Source of the DNA: Pterois miles
Lineage: Eukaryota; Chordata; Actinopteri; Perciformes; Scorpaenidae
DNA length: 64,000 nucleotides
NCBI GenBank assembly: GCA_947000775.1
Contig: CAMQGK010000299.1
Coordinates: 62,001-126,000 of the forward strand
Direction: 5' to 3'
The notes under the pieces were generated by a model. The model was given only the letters and a program-made list of their open reading frames with translations, did not search any database and was not told the DNA's origin. Within the stretch, counting starts at the first letter, position 1. Each line of letters begins with the position of its first letter. This document shows, piece by piece, positions 34,301 through 48,839 of the stretch. The translations under genes and the position numbers were made by a program.

Positions 34301-37300
34301 GAAACATAATGAAGTCAAACACAAGCGACTACAGTGCCAACAAAAACAGGATGTTGTGTTGCATTTCACTGTATCATGTTTACTTTTTCAATAGATGTTT
34401 CCATTGACTTCAAGCCCCGCATAAAATAAAACTTTAAAATGCAAACATACTCCATTATCGTCACTATGGCATATTATTTCTTCAACAGACATACAGGTGT
34501 CACAAACGCATGTTAAATGCATCTGCTTAATGAGCGCGTCCCTCAGTGCGAGCGCTAGGAAGACTGTCCCTGCTGCTTGCCGTAGTTCACTGTAAACACG
34601 GAAGTGACGTTTCTTCTGTGCTCTGCTGTCATGTCACGGAAGGAAACTTTGGTTAGCTAGCTATAACAGACCTTTTTCTAAGAGCATTTTACAGTCTGAC
34701 CAATTACCAGTTGTGTCTAAAATATTTATGAATGTGTCCTTGCAGAGGAAGAAAAATAATATAACAACAATTTTGACAAAAAATGCGACGGGAGCTAGTG
34801 TTGGCTAGTTAGTTAGATTCCTGCAACGAGCAGTATCTCTTTGGTGACTGTTATCTGTGAACTATCGCCACCTTGTGTACATGTGGTTACAGCATGTGGT
34901 CAAAGTACAGTATAATAGGACTGAGATGATTTATTTGAAATCCAACACTAGTTTGTAGAAAAGAACATTAATCGTGAGAGATAATTAAGTGAGACGAGAG
35001 AAACAAAAGTCAAAGCTTGATGTGAAAATGATCACCATTTCCCTTTCTTCTGTTTTCAGTCTGTTGAAACTACAGACTCTGGTTTTGGTTGTGAGAAGCT
35101 GTGTTTCTGCGATGGAGGCAGATCCAGGCTCCTAACCCAGGACAACCCTTACATCCTGGGGATACGGGACACAGACAGCGCCCAGGTACAACCTCATCAC
35201 GCAGGATGTTTGTGTCATTATCAACATGCAGGTGTGAAATTTCTTAAATTCAGAGTTGTATATGTATTTTTAGCATCACTGGGCAAAACTTCCACAATAA
35301 TGTTTCAGTATATTGTAATGAAAGTGCTCTGAGAGAAAACTAGACTTCTGCACCTCCTCATGGCTCTGTTTTCAGGCCTGTGAGGGGAGACTTTGGCCAA
35401 TCACATGCCATTTCAGAGAAAGCGTTCCTATTGAGTGCTCCAACTGGCTGTGCACTGGCTGGTGGGCGGTGCTTGGTTTTATGTCAACCGATCTCAACAT
35501 GACTGCCAGATCACAACCTTTTATATTTTACAGCTAAACAGTGCACTACAAGATGTTTCTGAAAACATTCAAGGCATGAAATAGGTATTACAGTAACAGA
35601 ATAATAATTCCGATCTTATATATGTTATATATGCTCATCAGGGCTGCTCATCAGATGTGGTGACAAGCAGCACAGGCACGGGCAGTGTTGTTTCCTAACT
35701 GGACAGGTTGATTTCACAGACGTGTGACTGACTTGGAGTTATATTTAGTTGGTTGTGTGTTCCCGTTTATTATTTTGAGCTGTGTAGTTGTCCTAAACCC
35801 ATATACACAGAATTTATTTTAATTAAGTCATGTTTATTTCATCAGCTGGGATGGACCCTGAATAGAAGAAGGAGGTACAGATAATTGATGGATGGATGGA
35901 TTGATGTTTATTTCTGATTTATGACTAGGACTTCTACGTGACATCTAGTGTTGACCTGCTCTCTCCTCCCCTATACCCCCCTAAAAGAGAAAGCAGATTT
36001 ATTGTGGGTCTCAACAGCGACATGCGACAGCGCTAACCACTGCACCACCGTGCAGCCCCAAGTTGTCTAAGTGTTCCCTTTTATTTATTTGAGCTGTGTA
36101 GCTGTGTAGTTGTTCTAAACCCATATACACAGCATTTATTTTAATTAAGTCTTTATCATTATATTGAGTTTTACATTTTTTTTCTTAAATGAAAAACATC
36201 GCAATACTTGCCGCAGTGCTCACTATGGGCATAAATGGGACAGTACAATGATTGTAGTCGTCTCTTTACAGATTAACTCGGGTCATTACGCACAGACAGG
36301 ATCTTTCCTGATACGCTGAAATTCATATTTGAATTCAGTTGAAATTCAGAAACATAATGAAGTCAAACACAAGCGACTACAGTGCCAACAAAAACAGGAT
36401 ATTGTTTTGCATTTCACTGTATCATGTTTACTTTTTCAATAGATGTTTCCATTGACTTCAAGCCCCGCATAAAATAAAATATCAAAATGCAAACATACTC
36501 CATTATCGTCACATGGCATATTATTTCTTCAACAGACAAACAGGTGTCACAAACGCATGTTAAATGCATCTGCTTAATGAGCGCGTCCCTCAGTGCGAGC
36601 GCTAGGAAGACTGTCCCTGCTGCTTGCCGTAGTTCACTGTAAACACGGAAGTGACGTTTCTTCTGTGCTCTGCTGTCATGTCACGGAAGGAAACTTTGGT
36701 TAGCTAGCTATAACAGACCTTTTTCTAAGAGCATTTTACAGTCTGACCAATTACCAGTTGTGTCTAAAATATTTATGAATGTGTCCATGCAGAGGAAGAA
36801 AAATAATATATCAACAATTTTGACAAAAAATGCGACGGGAGCTAGTGTTGGCTAGTTAGTTAGATTCCTGCAACGAGCAGTATCTCTTTGGTGACTGTTA
36901 TCTGTGAACTATCGCCACCTTGTGTACATGTGGTTACAGCATGTGGTCAAAGTACAGTATAATAGGACTGAGATGATTTATTTGAAATCCAACACTAGTT
37001 TGTAGAAAAGAACATTAATCGTGAGAGATAATTAAGTGAGACGAGAGAAACAAAAGTCAAAGCTTGATGTGAAAATGATCACCATTTCCCTTTCTTCTGT
37101 TTTCAGTCTGTTGAAACTACAGACTCTGGTTTTGGTTGTGAGAAGCTGTGTTTCTGCGATGGAGGCAGATCCAGGCTCCTAACCCAGGACAACCCTTACA
37201 TCCTGGGGATACGGGACACAGACAGCGCCCAGGTACAACCTCATCACGCAGGATGTTTGTGTCGTTATGAACATGCAGGTGTGAAATTTCTTAAATTCAG

Positions 37301-40300
37301 AGTAGTATATGTATTTTTAGCATCACTGGGCAAAACTACCACAATAATCTTTCAGTATATTGTAATGAAAGTGCTCTGAGAGAAAACTAGACTTCTGCAC
37401 CTCCTCATGGCTCTGTTTTCAGGCCTGTGAGGGGAGACTTTGGCCAATCACATGCCATTTCAGAGAAAGCGTTCCTATTGAGTGCTCCAATTGGCTGTGC
37501 ACTGGCTGGTGGGCGGTGCTTGGTTTTATGTCAACCAATCTCAACATGACTGCCAGATCACAACCTTTTATATTTTACAGCTAAACAGTGCACTACAAGA
37601 TGTTTCTGAAAACATTCAAGGCATGAAATAGGTATTACAGTAACAGAATAATAATTCAGATCTTATATATGTTATATATGCTCATCAGGGCTGCTCATCA
37701 GATGTGGTGACAAGCAGCACAGGCACGGGCAGTGTTGTTTCCTAACTGGACAGGTTGATTTCACAGACGTGTGACTGACTTGGAGTTATATTTAGTTGGT
37801 TGTGTGTTCCCGTTTATTATTTTGAGCTGTGTAGTTGTCCTAAACCCATATACACAGAATTTATTTTAATTAAGTCATGTTTATTTCATCAGCTGGGATG
37901 GACCCTGAATAGAAGAAGGAGGTACAGATAATTGATGGATGGATGGATTGATGTTTATTTCTGATTTATGACGAGGACTTCTACGTGACATCTACTGTTG
38001 ACCTGCTCTCTCCTCCCCTATACCCCCCTAAAAGAGAAAGCAGATTTATTGTGGGTCTCAACAGCGACATGCGACAGCGCTAACCACTGCACCACCGTGC
38101 AGCCCCAAGTTGTCTAAGTGTTCCCTTTTATTTATTTGAGCTGTGTAGTTGTTCTAAACCCATATACACAGCATTTATTTTAATTAAGTCTTTATCATTA
38201 CATTGAGTTTTAAATTTTTTTTTCTTAAATGAAAAACATCGCAATACTTGCAGCAGTGCTCACTATGGGCATAAATGGGACAGTACAATGATTGTAGTCG
38301 TCTCTTTACAGATTAACTCGGGTCATTACGCACAGACAGGATCTTTCCTGATACGCTGAAATTCATATTTGAATTCAGTTGAAATTCAGAAACATAATGA
38401 AGTCAAACACAAGCGACTACAGTGCCAACAAAAACAGGATGTTGTGTTGCATTTCACTGTATCATGTTTACTTTTTCAATAGATGTTTCCATTGACTTCA
38501 AGCCCCGCATAAAATAAAATTTCAAAATGCAAACATACTCCATTATCGTCACTATGGCATATTATTTCTTCAACAGACAAACAGGTGTCACAAACGCATG
38601 TTAAATGCATCTGCTTAATGAGCGCGTCCCTCAGTGCGAGCGCTAGGAAGACTGTCCCTGCTGCTTGCCGTAGTTCACTGTAAACACGGAAGTGACGTTT
38701 CTTCTGTGCTCTGCTGTCATGTCACGGAAGGAAACTTTGGTTAGCTAGCTATAACAGACCTTTTTCTAAGAGCATTTTACAGTCTGACCAATTACCAGTT
38801 GTGTCTAAAATATTTATGAATGTGTCCATGCAGAGGAAGAAAAATAATATAACAACAATTTTGACAAAAAATGCGACGGGAGCTAGTGTTGGCTAGTTAG
38901 TTAGATTCCTGCAACGAGCAGTATCTCTTTGGTGACTGTTATCTGTGAACTATCGCCACCTTGTGTACATGTGGTTACAGCATGTGGTCAAAGTACAGTA
39001 TAATAGGACTGAGATGATTTATTTGAAATCCAACACTAGTTTGTAGAAAAGAACATTAATCGTGAGAGATAATTAAGTGAGACGAGAGAAACAAAAGTCA
39101 AAGCTTGATGTGAAAATGATCACCATTTCCCTTTCTTCTGTTTTCAGTCTGTTGAAACTACAGACTCTGGTTTTGGTTGTGAGAAGCTGTGTTTCTGCGA
39201 TGGAGGCAGATCCAGGCTCCTAACCCAGGACAACCCTTACATCCTGGGGATACGGGACACAGACAGCGCCCAGGTACAACCTCATCACGCAGGATGTTTG
39301 TGTCATTATCAACATGCAGGTGTGAAATTTCTTAAATTAAGAGTTGTATATGTATTTTTAGCATCACTGGGCAAAACTTCCACAATAATGTTTCAGTATA
39401 TTGTAATGAAAGTGCTCTGAGAGAAAACTAGACTTCTGCACCTCCTCATGGCTCTGTTTTCAGGCCTGTGAGGGGAGACTTTGGCCAATCACATGCCATT
39501 TCAGAGAAAGCGTTCCTATTGAGTGCTCCAATTGGCTGTGCACTGGCTGGTGGGCGGTGCTTGGTTTTATGTCAACCGATCTCAACATGACTGCCAGATC
39601 ACAACCTTTTATATTTTACAGCTAAACAGTGCACTACAAGATGTTTCTGAAAACATTAAGGCATGAAATAGGTATTACAGTAACAGAATAATAATTCAGA
39701 TCTTATATATGTTATATATGCTCATCAGGGCTGCTCATCAGATGTGGTGACAAGCAGCACAGGCACGGGCAGTGTTGTTTCCTAACTGGACAGGTTGATT
39801 TCACAGACGTGTGACTGACTTGGAGTTATATTTAGTTGGTTGTGTGTTCCCGTTTATTATTTTGAGCTGTGTAGTTGTCCTAAACCAATATACACAGAAT
39901 TTATTTTAATTAAGTCATGTTTATTTCATCAGCTGGGATGGACCCTGAATAGAAGAAGGAGGTACAGATAATTGATGGATGGATGGATTGATGTTTATTT
40001 CTGATTTATGACTAGGACTTCTACGTGACATCTAGTGTTGACCTGCTCTCTCCTCCCCCATACCCCCCTAAAAGAGAAAGCAGATTTATTGTGGGTCTCA
40101 ACAGCGACATGCGACAGCGCTAACCACTGCACCACCGTGCAGCCCCAAGTTGTCTAAGTGTTCCCTTTTATTTATTTGAGCTGTGTAGCTGTGTAGTTGT
40201 TCTAAACACATATACACAGCATTTATTTTAATTAAGTCTTTATCATTATATTGAGTTTTACATTTTTTTCTTAAATGAAAAACATCGCAATACTTGCCGC

Positions 40301-43300
40301 AGTGCTCACTATGGGCATAAATGGGACAGTACAATGATTGTAGTCGTCTCTTTACAGATTAACTCGGGTCATTATGCACAGACAGGATCTTTCCTGATAC
40401 GCTGAAATTCATATTTGAATTAGTTGAAATTCAGAAACATAATGAAGTCAAACACAAGCGACTACAGTGCCAACAAAAACAGGATATTGTTTTGCATTTC
40501 ACTGTATCATGTTTACTTTTTCAATAGATGTTTCCATTGACTTCAAGCCCCGCATAAAATAAAATATCAAAATGCAAACATACTCCATTATCGTCACATG
40601 GCATATTATTTCTTCAACAGACAAACAGGTGTCACAAACGCATGTTAAATGCATCTGCTTAATGAGCGCGTCCCTCAGTGCGAGCGCTAGGAAGACTGTC
40701 CCTGCTGCTTGCCGTAGTTCACTGTAAACACGGAAGTGACGTTTCTTCTGTGCTCTGCTGTCATGTCACGGAGGGAAACTTTGGTTAGCTAGCTATAACA
40801 GACCTTTTTCTAAGAGCATTTTACAGTCTGACCAATTACCAGTTGTGTCTAAAATATTTATGAATGTGTCCATGCAGAGGAAGAAAAATAATATATCAAC
40901 AATTTTGACAAAAAATGCGACGGGAGCTAGTGTTGGCTAGTTAGTTAGATTCCTGCAACGAGCAGTATCTCTTTGGTGACTGTTATCTGTGAACTATCGC
41001 CACCTTGTGTACATGTGGTTACAGCATGTGGTCAAAGTACAGTATAATAGGACTGAGATGATTTATTTGAAATCCAACACTAGTTTGTAGAAAAGAACAT
41101 TAATCGTGAGAGATAATTAAGTGAGACGAGAGAAACAAAAGTCAAAGCTTGATGTGAAAATGATCACCATTTCCCTTTCTTCTGTTTTCAGTCTGTTGAA
41201 ACTACAGACTCTGGTTTTGGTTGTGAGAAGCTGTGTTTCTGCGATGGAGGCAGATCCAGGCTCCTAACCCAGGACAACCCTTACATCCTGGGGATACGGG
41301 ACACAGACAGCGCCCAGGTACAACCTCATCACGCAGGATGTTTGTGTCGTTATGAACATGCAGGTGTGAAATTTCTTAAATTCAGAGTAGTATTTGTATT
41401 TTTAGCATCACTGGGCAAAACTACCTCAATAATCTTTCAGTATATTGTAATGAAAGTGCTCTGAGAGAAAACTAGACTTCTGCAACTCCTCATGGCTCTG
41501 TTTTCAGGCCTGTGAGGGGAGACTTTGGCCAATCACATGCCATTTCAGAGAAAGCGTTCCTATTGAGTGCTCCAATTGGCTGTGCACTGGCTGGTGGGCG
41601 GTGCTTGGTTTTATGTCAACCAATCTCAACATGACTGCCAGATCACAACCTTTTATATTTTACAGCTAAACAGTGCACTACAAGATGTTTCTGAAAACAT
41701 TCAAGGCATGAAATAGGTATTACAGTAACAGAATAATAATTCAGATCTTATATATGTTATATATGCTCATCAGGGCTGCTCATCAGATGTGGTGACAAGC
41801 AGCACAGGCACGGGCAGTGTTGTTTCCTAACTGGACAGGTTGATTTCACAGACGTGTGACTGACTTGGAGTTATATTTAGTTGGTTGTGTGTTCCTGTTT
41901 ATTATTTTGAGCTGTGTAGTTGTCCTAAACCCATATACACAGAATTTATTTGAATTAAGTCATGTTTATTTCATCAGCTGGGATGGACCCTGAATAGAAG
42001 AAGGAGGTACAGATAATTGATGAATGGATGGATTGATGTTTATTTCTGATTTATGACGAGGACTTCTACGTGACATCTACTGTTGACCTGCTCTCTCCTC
42101 CCCTATACCCCCCTAAAAGAGAAAGCAGATTTATTGTGGGTCTCAACAGCGACATGCGACAGCGCTAACCACTGCACCACCGTGCAGCCCCAAGTTGTCT
42201 AAGTGTTCCCTTTTATTTATTTGAGCTGTGTAGTTGTTCTAAACCCATATACACAGCATTTATTTTAATTAAGTCTTTATCATTACATTGAGTTTTAAAT
42301 TTTTTTTCTTAAATGAAAAACATCGCAATACTTGCAGCAGTGCTCACTATGGGCATAAATGGGACAGTACAATGATTGTAGTCGTCTCTTTACAGATTAA
42401 CTCGGGTCATTACGCACAGACAGGATCTTTCCTGATACGCTGAAATTCATATTTGAATTCAGTTGAAATTCAGAAACATAATGAAGTCAAACACAAGCGA
42501 CTACAGTGCCAACAAAAACAGGATGTTGTGTTGCATTTCACTGTATCATGTTTACTTTTTCAATAGATGTTTCCATTGACTTCAAGCCCCGCATAAAATA
42601 AAACTTTAAAATGCAAACATACTCCATTATCGTCACTATGGCATATTATTTCTTCAACAGACAAACAGGTGTCACAAACGCATGTTAAATGCATCTGCTT
42701 AATGAGCGCGTCCCTCAGTGCGAGCGCTAGGAAGACTGTCCCTGCTGCTTGCCGTAGTTCACTGTAAACACGGAAGTGACGTTTCTTCTGTGCTCTGCTG
42801 TCATGTCACGGAAGGAAACTTTGGTTAGCTAGCTATAACAGACCTTTTTCTAAGAGCATTTTACAGTCTGACCAATTACCAGTTGTGTCTAAAATATTTA
42901 TGAATGTGTCCTTGCAGAGGAAGAAAAATAATATAACAACAATTTTGACAAAAAATGCGACGGGAGCTAGTGTTGGCTAGTTAGTTAGATTCCTGCAACG
43001 AGCAGTATCTCTTTGGTGACTGTTATCTGTGAACTATCGCCACCTTGTGTACATGTGGTTACAGCATGTGGTCAAAGTACAGTATAATAGGACTGAGATG
43101 ATTTATTTGAAATCCAACACTAGTTTGTAGAAAAGAACATTAATCGTGAGAGATAATTAAGTGAGACGAGAGAAACAAAAGTCAAAGCTTGATGTGAAAA
43201 TGATCACCATTTCCCTTTCTTCTGTTTTCAGTCTGTTGAAACTACAGACTCTGGTTTTGGTTGTGAGAAGCTGTGTTTCTGCGATGGAGGCCGATCCAGG

Positions 43301-46300
43301 CTCCTAACCCAGGACAACCCTTACATCCTGGGGATACGGGACACAGACAGCGCCCAGGTACAACCTCATCACGCAGGATGTTTGTGTCGTTATGAACATG
43401 CAGGTGTGAAATTTCTTAAATTCAGAGTAGTATATGTATTTTTAGCATCACTGGGCAAAACTACCACAATAATCTTTCAGTATATTGTAATGAAAGTGCT
43501 CTGAGAGAAAACTAGACTTCTGCACCTCCTCATGGCTCTGTTTTCAGGCCTGTGAGGGGAGACTTTGGCCAATCACATGCCATTTCAGAGAAAGCGTTCC
43601 TATTGAGTGCTCCAATTGGCTGTGCACTGGCTGGTGGGCGGTGCTTGGTTTTATGTCAACCGATCTCAACATGACTGCCAGATCACAACCTTTTATATTT
43701 TACAGCTAAACAGTGCACTACAAGATGTTTCTGAAAACATTCAAGGCATGAAATAGGTATTACAGTAACAGAATAATAATTCCGATCTTATATATGTTAT
43801 ATATGCTCATCAGGGCTGCTCATCAGATGTGGTGACAAGCAGCACAGGCACGGGCAGTGTTGTTTCCTAACTGGACAGGTTGATTTCACAGACGTGTGAC
43901 TGACTTGGAGTTATATTTAGTTGGTTGTGTGTTCCCGTTTATTATTTTGAGCTGTGTAGTTGTCCTAAACCCATATACACAGAATTTATTTTAATTAAGT
44001 CATGTTTATTTCATCAGCTGGGATGGACCCTGAATAGAAGAAGGAGGTACAGATAATTGATGGATGGATGGATTGATGTTTATTTCTGATTTATGACGAG
44101 GACTTCTACGTGACATCTACTGTTGACCTGCTCTCTCCTCCCCTATACCCCCCTAAAAGAGAAAGCAGATTTATTGTGGGTCTCAACAGCGACATGCGAC
44201 AGCGCTAACCACTGCACCACCGTGCAGCCCCAAGTTGTCTAAGTGTTCCCTTTTATTTATTTGAGCTGTGTAGTTGTTCTAAACCCATATACACAGCATT
44301 TATTTTAATTAAGTCTTTATCATTACATTGAGTTTTAAATTTTTTTCTTAAATGAAAAACATCGCAATACTTGCAGCAGTGCTCACTATGGGCATAAATG
44401 GGACAGTACAATGATTGTAGTCGTCTCTTTACAGATTAACTCGGGTCATTACGCACAGACAGGATCTTTCCTGATACGCTGAAATTCATATTTGAATTCA
44501 GTTGAAATTCAGAAACATAATGAAGTCAAACACAAGCGACTACAGTGCCAACAAAAACAGGATGTTGTGTTGCATTTCACTGTATCATGTTTACTTTTTC
44601 AATAGATGTTTCCATTGACTTCAAGCCCCGCATAAAATAAAACTTTAAAATGCAAACATACTCCATTATCGTCACTATGGCATATTATTTCTTCAACAGA
44701 CAAACAGGTGTCACAAACGCATGTTAAATGCATCTGCTTAATGAGCGCGTCCCTCAGTGCGAGCGCTAGGAAGACTGTCCCTGCTGCTTGCCGTAGTTCA
44801 CTGTAAACACGGAAGTGACGTTTCTTCTGTGCTCTGCTGTCATGTCACGGAAGGAAACTTTGGTTAGCTAGCTATAACAGACCTTTTTCTAAGAGCATTT
44901 TACAGTCTGACCAATTACCAGTTGTGTCTAAAATATTTATGAATGTGTCCTTGCAGAGGAAGAAAAATAATATAACAACAATTTTGACAAAAAATGCGAC
45001 GGGAGCTAGTGTTGGCTAGTTAGTTAGATTCCTGCAACGAGCAGTATCTCTTTGGTGACTGTTATCTGTGAACTATCGCCACCTTGTGTACATGTGGTTA
45101 CAGCATGTGGTCAAAGTACAGTATAATAGGACTGAGATGATTTATTTGAAATCCAACACTAGTTTGTAGAAAAGAACATTAATCGTGAGAGATAATTAAG
45201 TGAGACGAGAGAAACAAAAGTCAAAGCTTGATGTGAAAATGATCACCATTTCCCTTTCTTCTGTTTTCAGTCTGTTGAAACTACAGACTCTGGTTTTGGT
45301 TGTGAGAAGCTGTGTTTCTGCGATGGAGGCAGATCCAGGCTCCTAACCCAGGACAACCCTTACATCCTGGGGATACGGGACACAGACAGCGCCCAGGTAC
45401 AACCTCATCACGCAGGATGTTTGTGTCATTATCAACATGCAGGTGTGAAATTTCTTAAATTAAGAGTTGTATATGTATTTTTAGCATCACTGGGCAAAAC
45501 TTCCACAATAATGTTTCAGTATATTGTAATGAAAGTGCTCTGAGAGAAAACTAGACTTCTGCACCTCCTCATGGCTCTGTTTTCAGGCCTGTGAGGGGAG
45601 ACTTTGGCCAATCACATGCCATTTCAGAGAAAGCGTTCCTATTGAGTGCTCCAATTGGCTGTGCACTGGCTGGTGGGCGGTGCTTGGTTTTATGTCAACC
45701 GATCTCAACATGACTGCCAGATCACAACCTTTTATATTTTACAGCTAAACAGTGCACTACAAGATGTTTCTGAAAACATTCAAGGCATGAAATAGGTATT
45801 ACAGTAACAGAATAATAATTCAGATCTTATATATGTTATATATGCTCATCAGGGCTGCTCATCAGATGTGGTGACAAGCAGCACAGGCACGGGCAGTGTT
45901 GTTTCCTAACTGGACAGGTTGATTTCACAGACGTGTGACTGACTTGGAGTTATATTTAGTTGGTTGTGTGTTCCCGTTTATTATTTTGAGCTGTGTAGTT
46001 GTCCTAAACCCATATACACAGAATTTATTTTAATTAAGTCATGTTTATTTCATCAGCTGGGATGGACCCTGAATAGAAGAAGGAGGTACAGATAATTGAT
46101 GGATGGATGGATTGATGTTTATTTCTGATTTATGACTAGGACTTCTACGTGACATCTAGTGTTGACCTGCTCTCTCCTCCCCTATACCCCCCTAAAAGAG
46201 AAAGCAGATTTATTGTGGGTCTCAACAGCGACATGCGACAGCGCTAACCACTGCACCACCGTGCAGCCCCAAGTTGTCTAAGTGTTCCCTTTTATTTATT

Positions 46301-48268
46301 TGAGCTGTGTAGCTGTGTAGTTGTTCTAAACACATATACACAGCATTTATTTTAATTAAGTCTTTATCATTATATTGAGTTTTACATTTTTTTCTTAAAT
46401 GAAAAACATCGCAATACTTGCCGCAGTGCTCACTATGGGCATAAATGGGACAGTACAATGATTGTAGTCGTCTCTTTACAGATTAACTCGGGTCATTATG
46501 CACAGACAGGATCTTTCCTGATACGCTGAAATTCATATTTGAATTCAGTTGAAATTCAGAAACATAATGAAGTCAAACACAAGCGACTACAGTGCCAACA
46601 AAAACAGGATGTTGTTTTGCATTTCACTGTATCATGTTTACTTTTTCAATAGATGTTTCCATTGACTTCAAGCCCCGCATAAAATAAAATATCAAAATGC
46701 AAACATACTCCATTATTGTCACATGGCATATTATTTCTTCAACAGACAAACAGGTGTCACAAACGCATGTTAAATGCATCTGCTTAATGAGCGCGTCCCT
46801 CAGTGCGAGCGCTAGGAAGACTGTCCCTGCTGCTTGCCGTAGTTCACTGTAAACACGGAAGTGACGTTTCTTCTGTGCTCTGCTGTCATGTCACGGAAGG
46901 AAACTTTGGTTAGCTAGCTATAACAGACCTTTTTCTAAGAGCATTTTACAGTCTGACCAATTACCAGTTGTGTCTAAAATATTTATGAATGTGTCCATGC
47001 AGAGGAAGAAAAATAATATAACAACAATTTTGACAAAAAATGCGACGGGAGCTAGTGTTGGCTAGTTAGTTAGATTCCTGCAACGAGCAGTATCTCTTTT
47101 GTGACTGTTATCTGTGAACTATCGCCACCTTGTGTACATGTGGTTACAGCATGTGGTCAAAGTACAGTATAATAGGACTGAGATGATTTATTTGAAATCC
47201 AACACTAGTTTGTAGAAAAGAACATTAATCGTGAGAGATAATTAAATGAGACGAGAGAAACAAAAGTCAAAGCTTGATGTGAAAATGATCACCATTTCCC
47301 TTTCTTCTGTTTTCAGTCTGTTGAAACTACAGACTCTGGTTTTGGTTGTGAGAAGCTGTGTTTCTGCGATGGAGGCAGATCCAGGCTCCTAACCCAGGAC
47401 AACCCTTACATCCTGGAGATACGGGACACAGACAGCGCCCAGGTACAACCTCATCACGCAGGATGTTTGTGTCGTTATCAACATGCAGGTGTGAAATTTC
47501 TTAAATTCAGAGTAGTATATGTATTTTTAGCATCACTGGGCAAAACTTCCACAATTATCTTTCAGTATATTGTAATGAAAGTGCTCTGAGAGAAAACTAG
47601 ACTTCTGCACCTCCTCATGGCTCTGTTTTCAGGCCTGTGAGCGGAGACTTTGGCCAATCACATGCCATTTCAGAGAAAGCGTTCCTATTGAGTGCTCCAA
47701 TTGGCTGTGCACTGGCTGGTGGGCGGTGCTTGGTTTTATATCAACCGATCTCAACATGACTGCCAGATCACAACCTTTTATATTTTACAGCTAAACAGTG
47801 CACTACAAGATGTTTCTGAAAACATTCAAGGCATGAAATAGGTATTACAGTAACAGAATAATAATTCAGATCTTATATATGTTATATATGCTCATCAGGG
47901 CTGCTCATCAGATGTGGTGACAAGCAGCACAGGCACGGGCAGTGTTGTTTCCTAACTGGACAGGTTGATTTCACAGACGTGTGACTGACTTGGAGTTATA
48001 TTTAGTTGGTTGTGTGTTCCCGTTTATTATTTTGAGCTGTGTAGTTGTCCTAAACCCATATACACAGAATTTATTTTAATTAAGTCATGTTTATTTCATC
48101 AGCTGGGATGGACCCTGAATAGAAGAAGGAGGTACAGATAATTGATGGATGGATGGATTGATGTTTATCTCTGATTTATGACTAGGACTTCTACGTGACA
48201 TCTACTGTTGACCTGCTCTCTCCTCCCCCCTATCCCCTAAAAGAGAAAGCAGATTTATTGTGGGTCTC
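31390..48268. repeat. Macrosatellite array 2: eight full ~2.04-kb units plus a partial
   Basis: Unit starts by the TTTTATGTCA landmark: 31390, 33430, 35477, 37524, 39565, 41609, 43649, 45688 and 47734. Lengths are 2040, 2047, 2047, 2041, 2044, 2040, 2039 and 2046. The last stops at ~48,268. Units are the same type as in array 1 and contain no seams. Shared variants define subtypes (for example CCGATCTC versus CCAATCTC at the start, ATATC versus ACTTT near the AAAATAAAA stretch, and CTTGCAGAGG versus CATGCAGAGG), showing that the array grew by copying blocks of units. Confidence 0.95.
33013..33138 (+). other. Splice-flanked open 126-nt candidate exon (first copy of array 2)
   Basis: Identical to the 7926-8051 segment, with the same acceptor and GTACAA donor. 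It is the first of eight copies in this array. Confidence 0.45.
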
Positions 48269-48436
48269 AGAGGGTTAAATCATCTTAAATAACACAATAT
48301 ATTGATTAAAATAAGAATTCTAAATGCAAAACAAATACTGGCAACCTTCCACATTGTCTGTGGCCCTGTCCCAAACTACAGAAATACTGGGAAACTGTCC
48401 TGTTTGAAATGTTGGGACCTGAGCTTGCTTCTTTGG
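48269..48436. other. Array-end boundary sequence
   Basis: The unit ends at GTGGGTCTCAGAGGG. AT-rich DNA and a TGTGGCCCTGTCCC...TGTTTGAAATGTTGGGACC stretch follow, joined to a Tc1 remnant. The same boundary, with bases missing, is at 19,520-19,650. Confidence 0.5.
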
Positions 48437-48800
48437 AGGGCTGTGCGGCCCTCCAAAGAAACTCCTCCGCACACCATGACTGACCCACCACCAAACCAGT
48501 CACGCTGGAGGATGTTGTACACATCGCCTCATGTTACCTCTAGGGGTGAGAGCACTGACAAAATTCAAAAGTGACCTAAACATCAGCCAGAAAGGGTGAG
48601 AACAGAGAAATAATCTGTGGTCACCTCCTACAGAACCACTCCTTTATAGGGGCTGTCTTGCTAATTGCCTCTCATTTCCACCTGTTGTCTGCCCCATCTG
48701 CACAACAGCAGGTGAACCTGATTCACAATCAGTGTTGCTTCCTAACTGGAAAGCTTGATTTCACCAAAGTGTGACTGACTTGGAGTTACATTGAGTTGTC
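48437..48800 (-). pseudogene. Tc1-like transposase remnant at array 2 edge
   Basis: The CCCTCCAAAGAAACTCCTCC... stretch to ~48,570 matches the transposase middle at 5980-6110. It then continues into the element's non-coding end through CAGTGTTGCTTCCTAACTGG and GTGTGACTGACTTGGAGTTACATT. This copy shows that the similar stretches inside every array unit come from a Tc1 end. Confidence 0.75.
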
Positions 48801-48839
48801 TAAGTCCATCCATCGCAGGGCACATAGAGACAGACAAAA

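Noticed and set aside
40098..46458. 78-codon minus frames at 40098 and 46222
   Set aside because: Lie across SINE head, Tc1 end and AT-rich parts of array units; present only in units with particular indels.
48430..48458. Palindrome CTTTGGAGGG...CCCTCCAAAG as a regulatory hairpin
   Set aside because: Falls at the join of boundary DNA and a Tc1 remnant; the other Tc1 copies lack the left arm, so likely chance.
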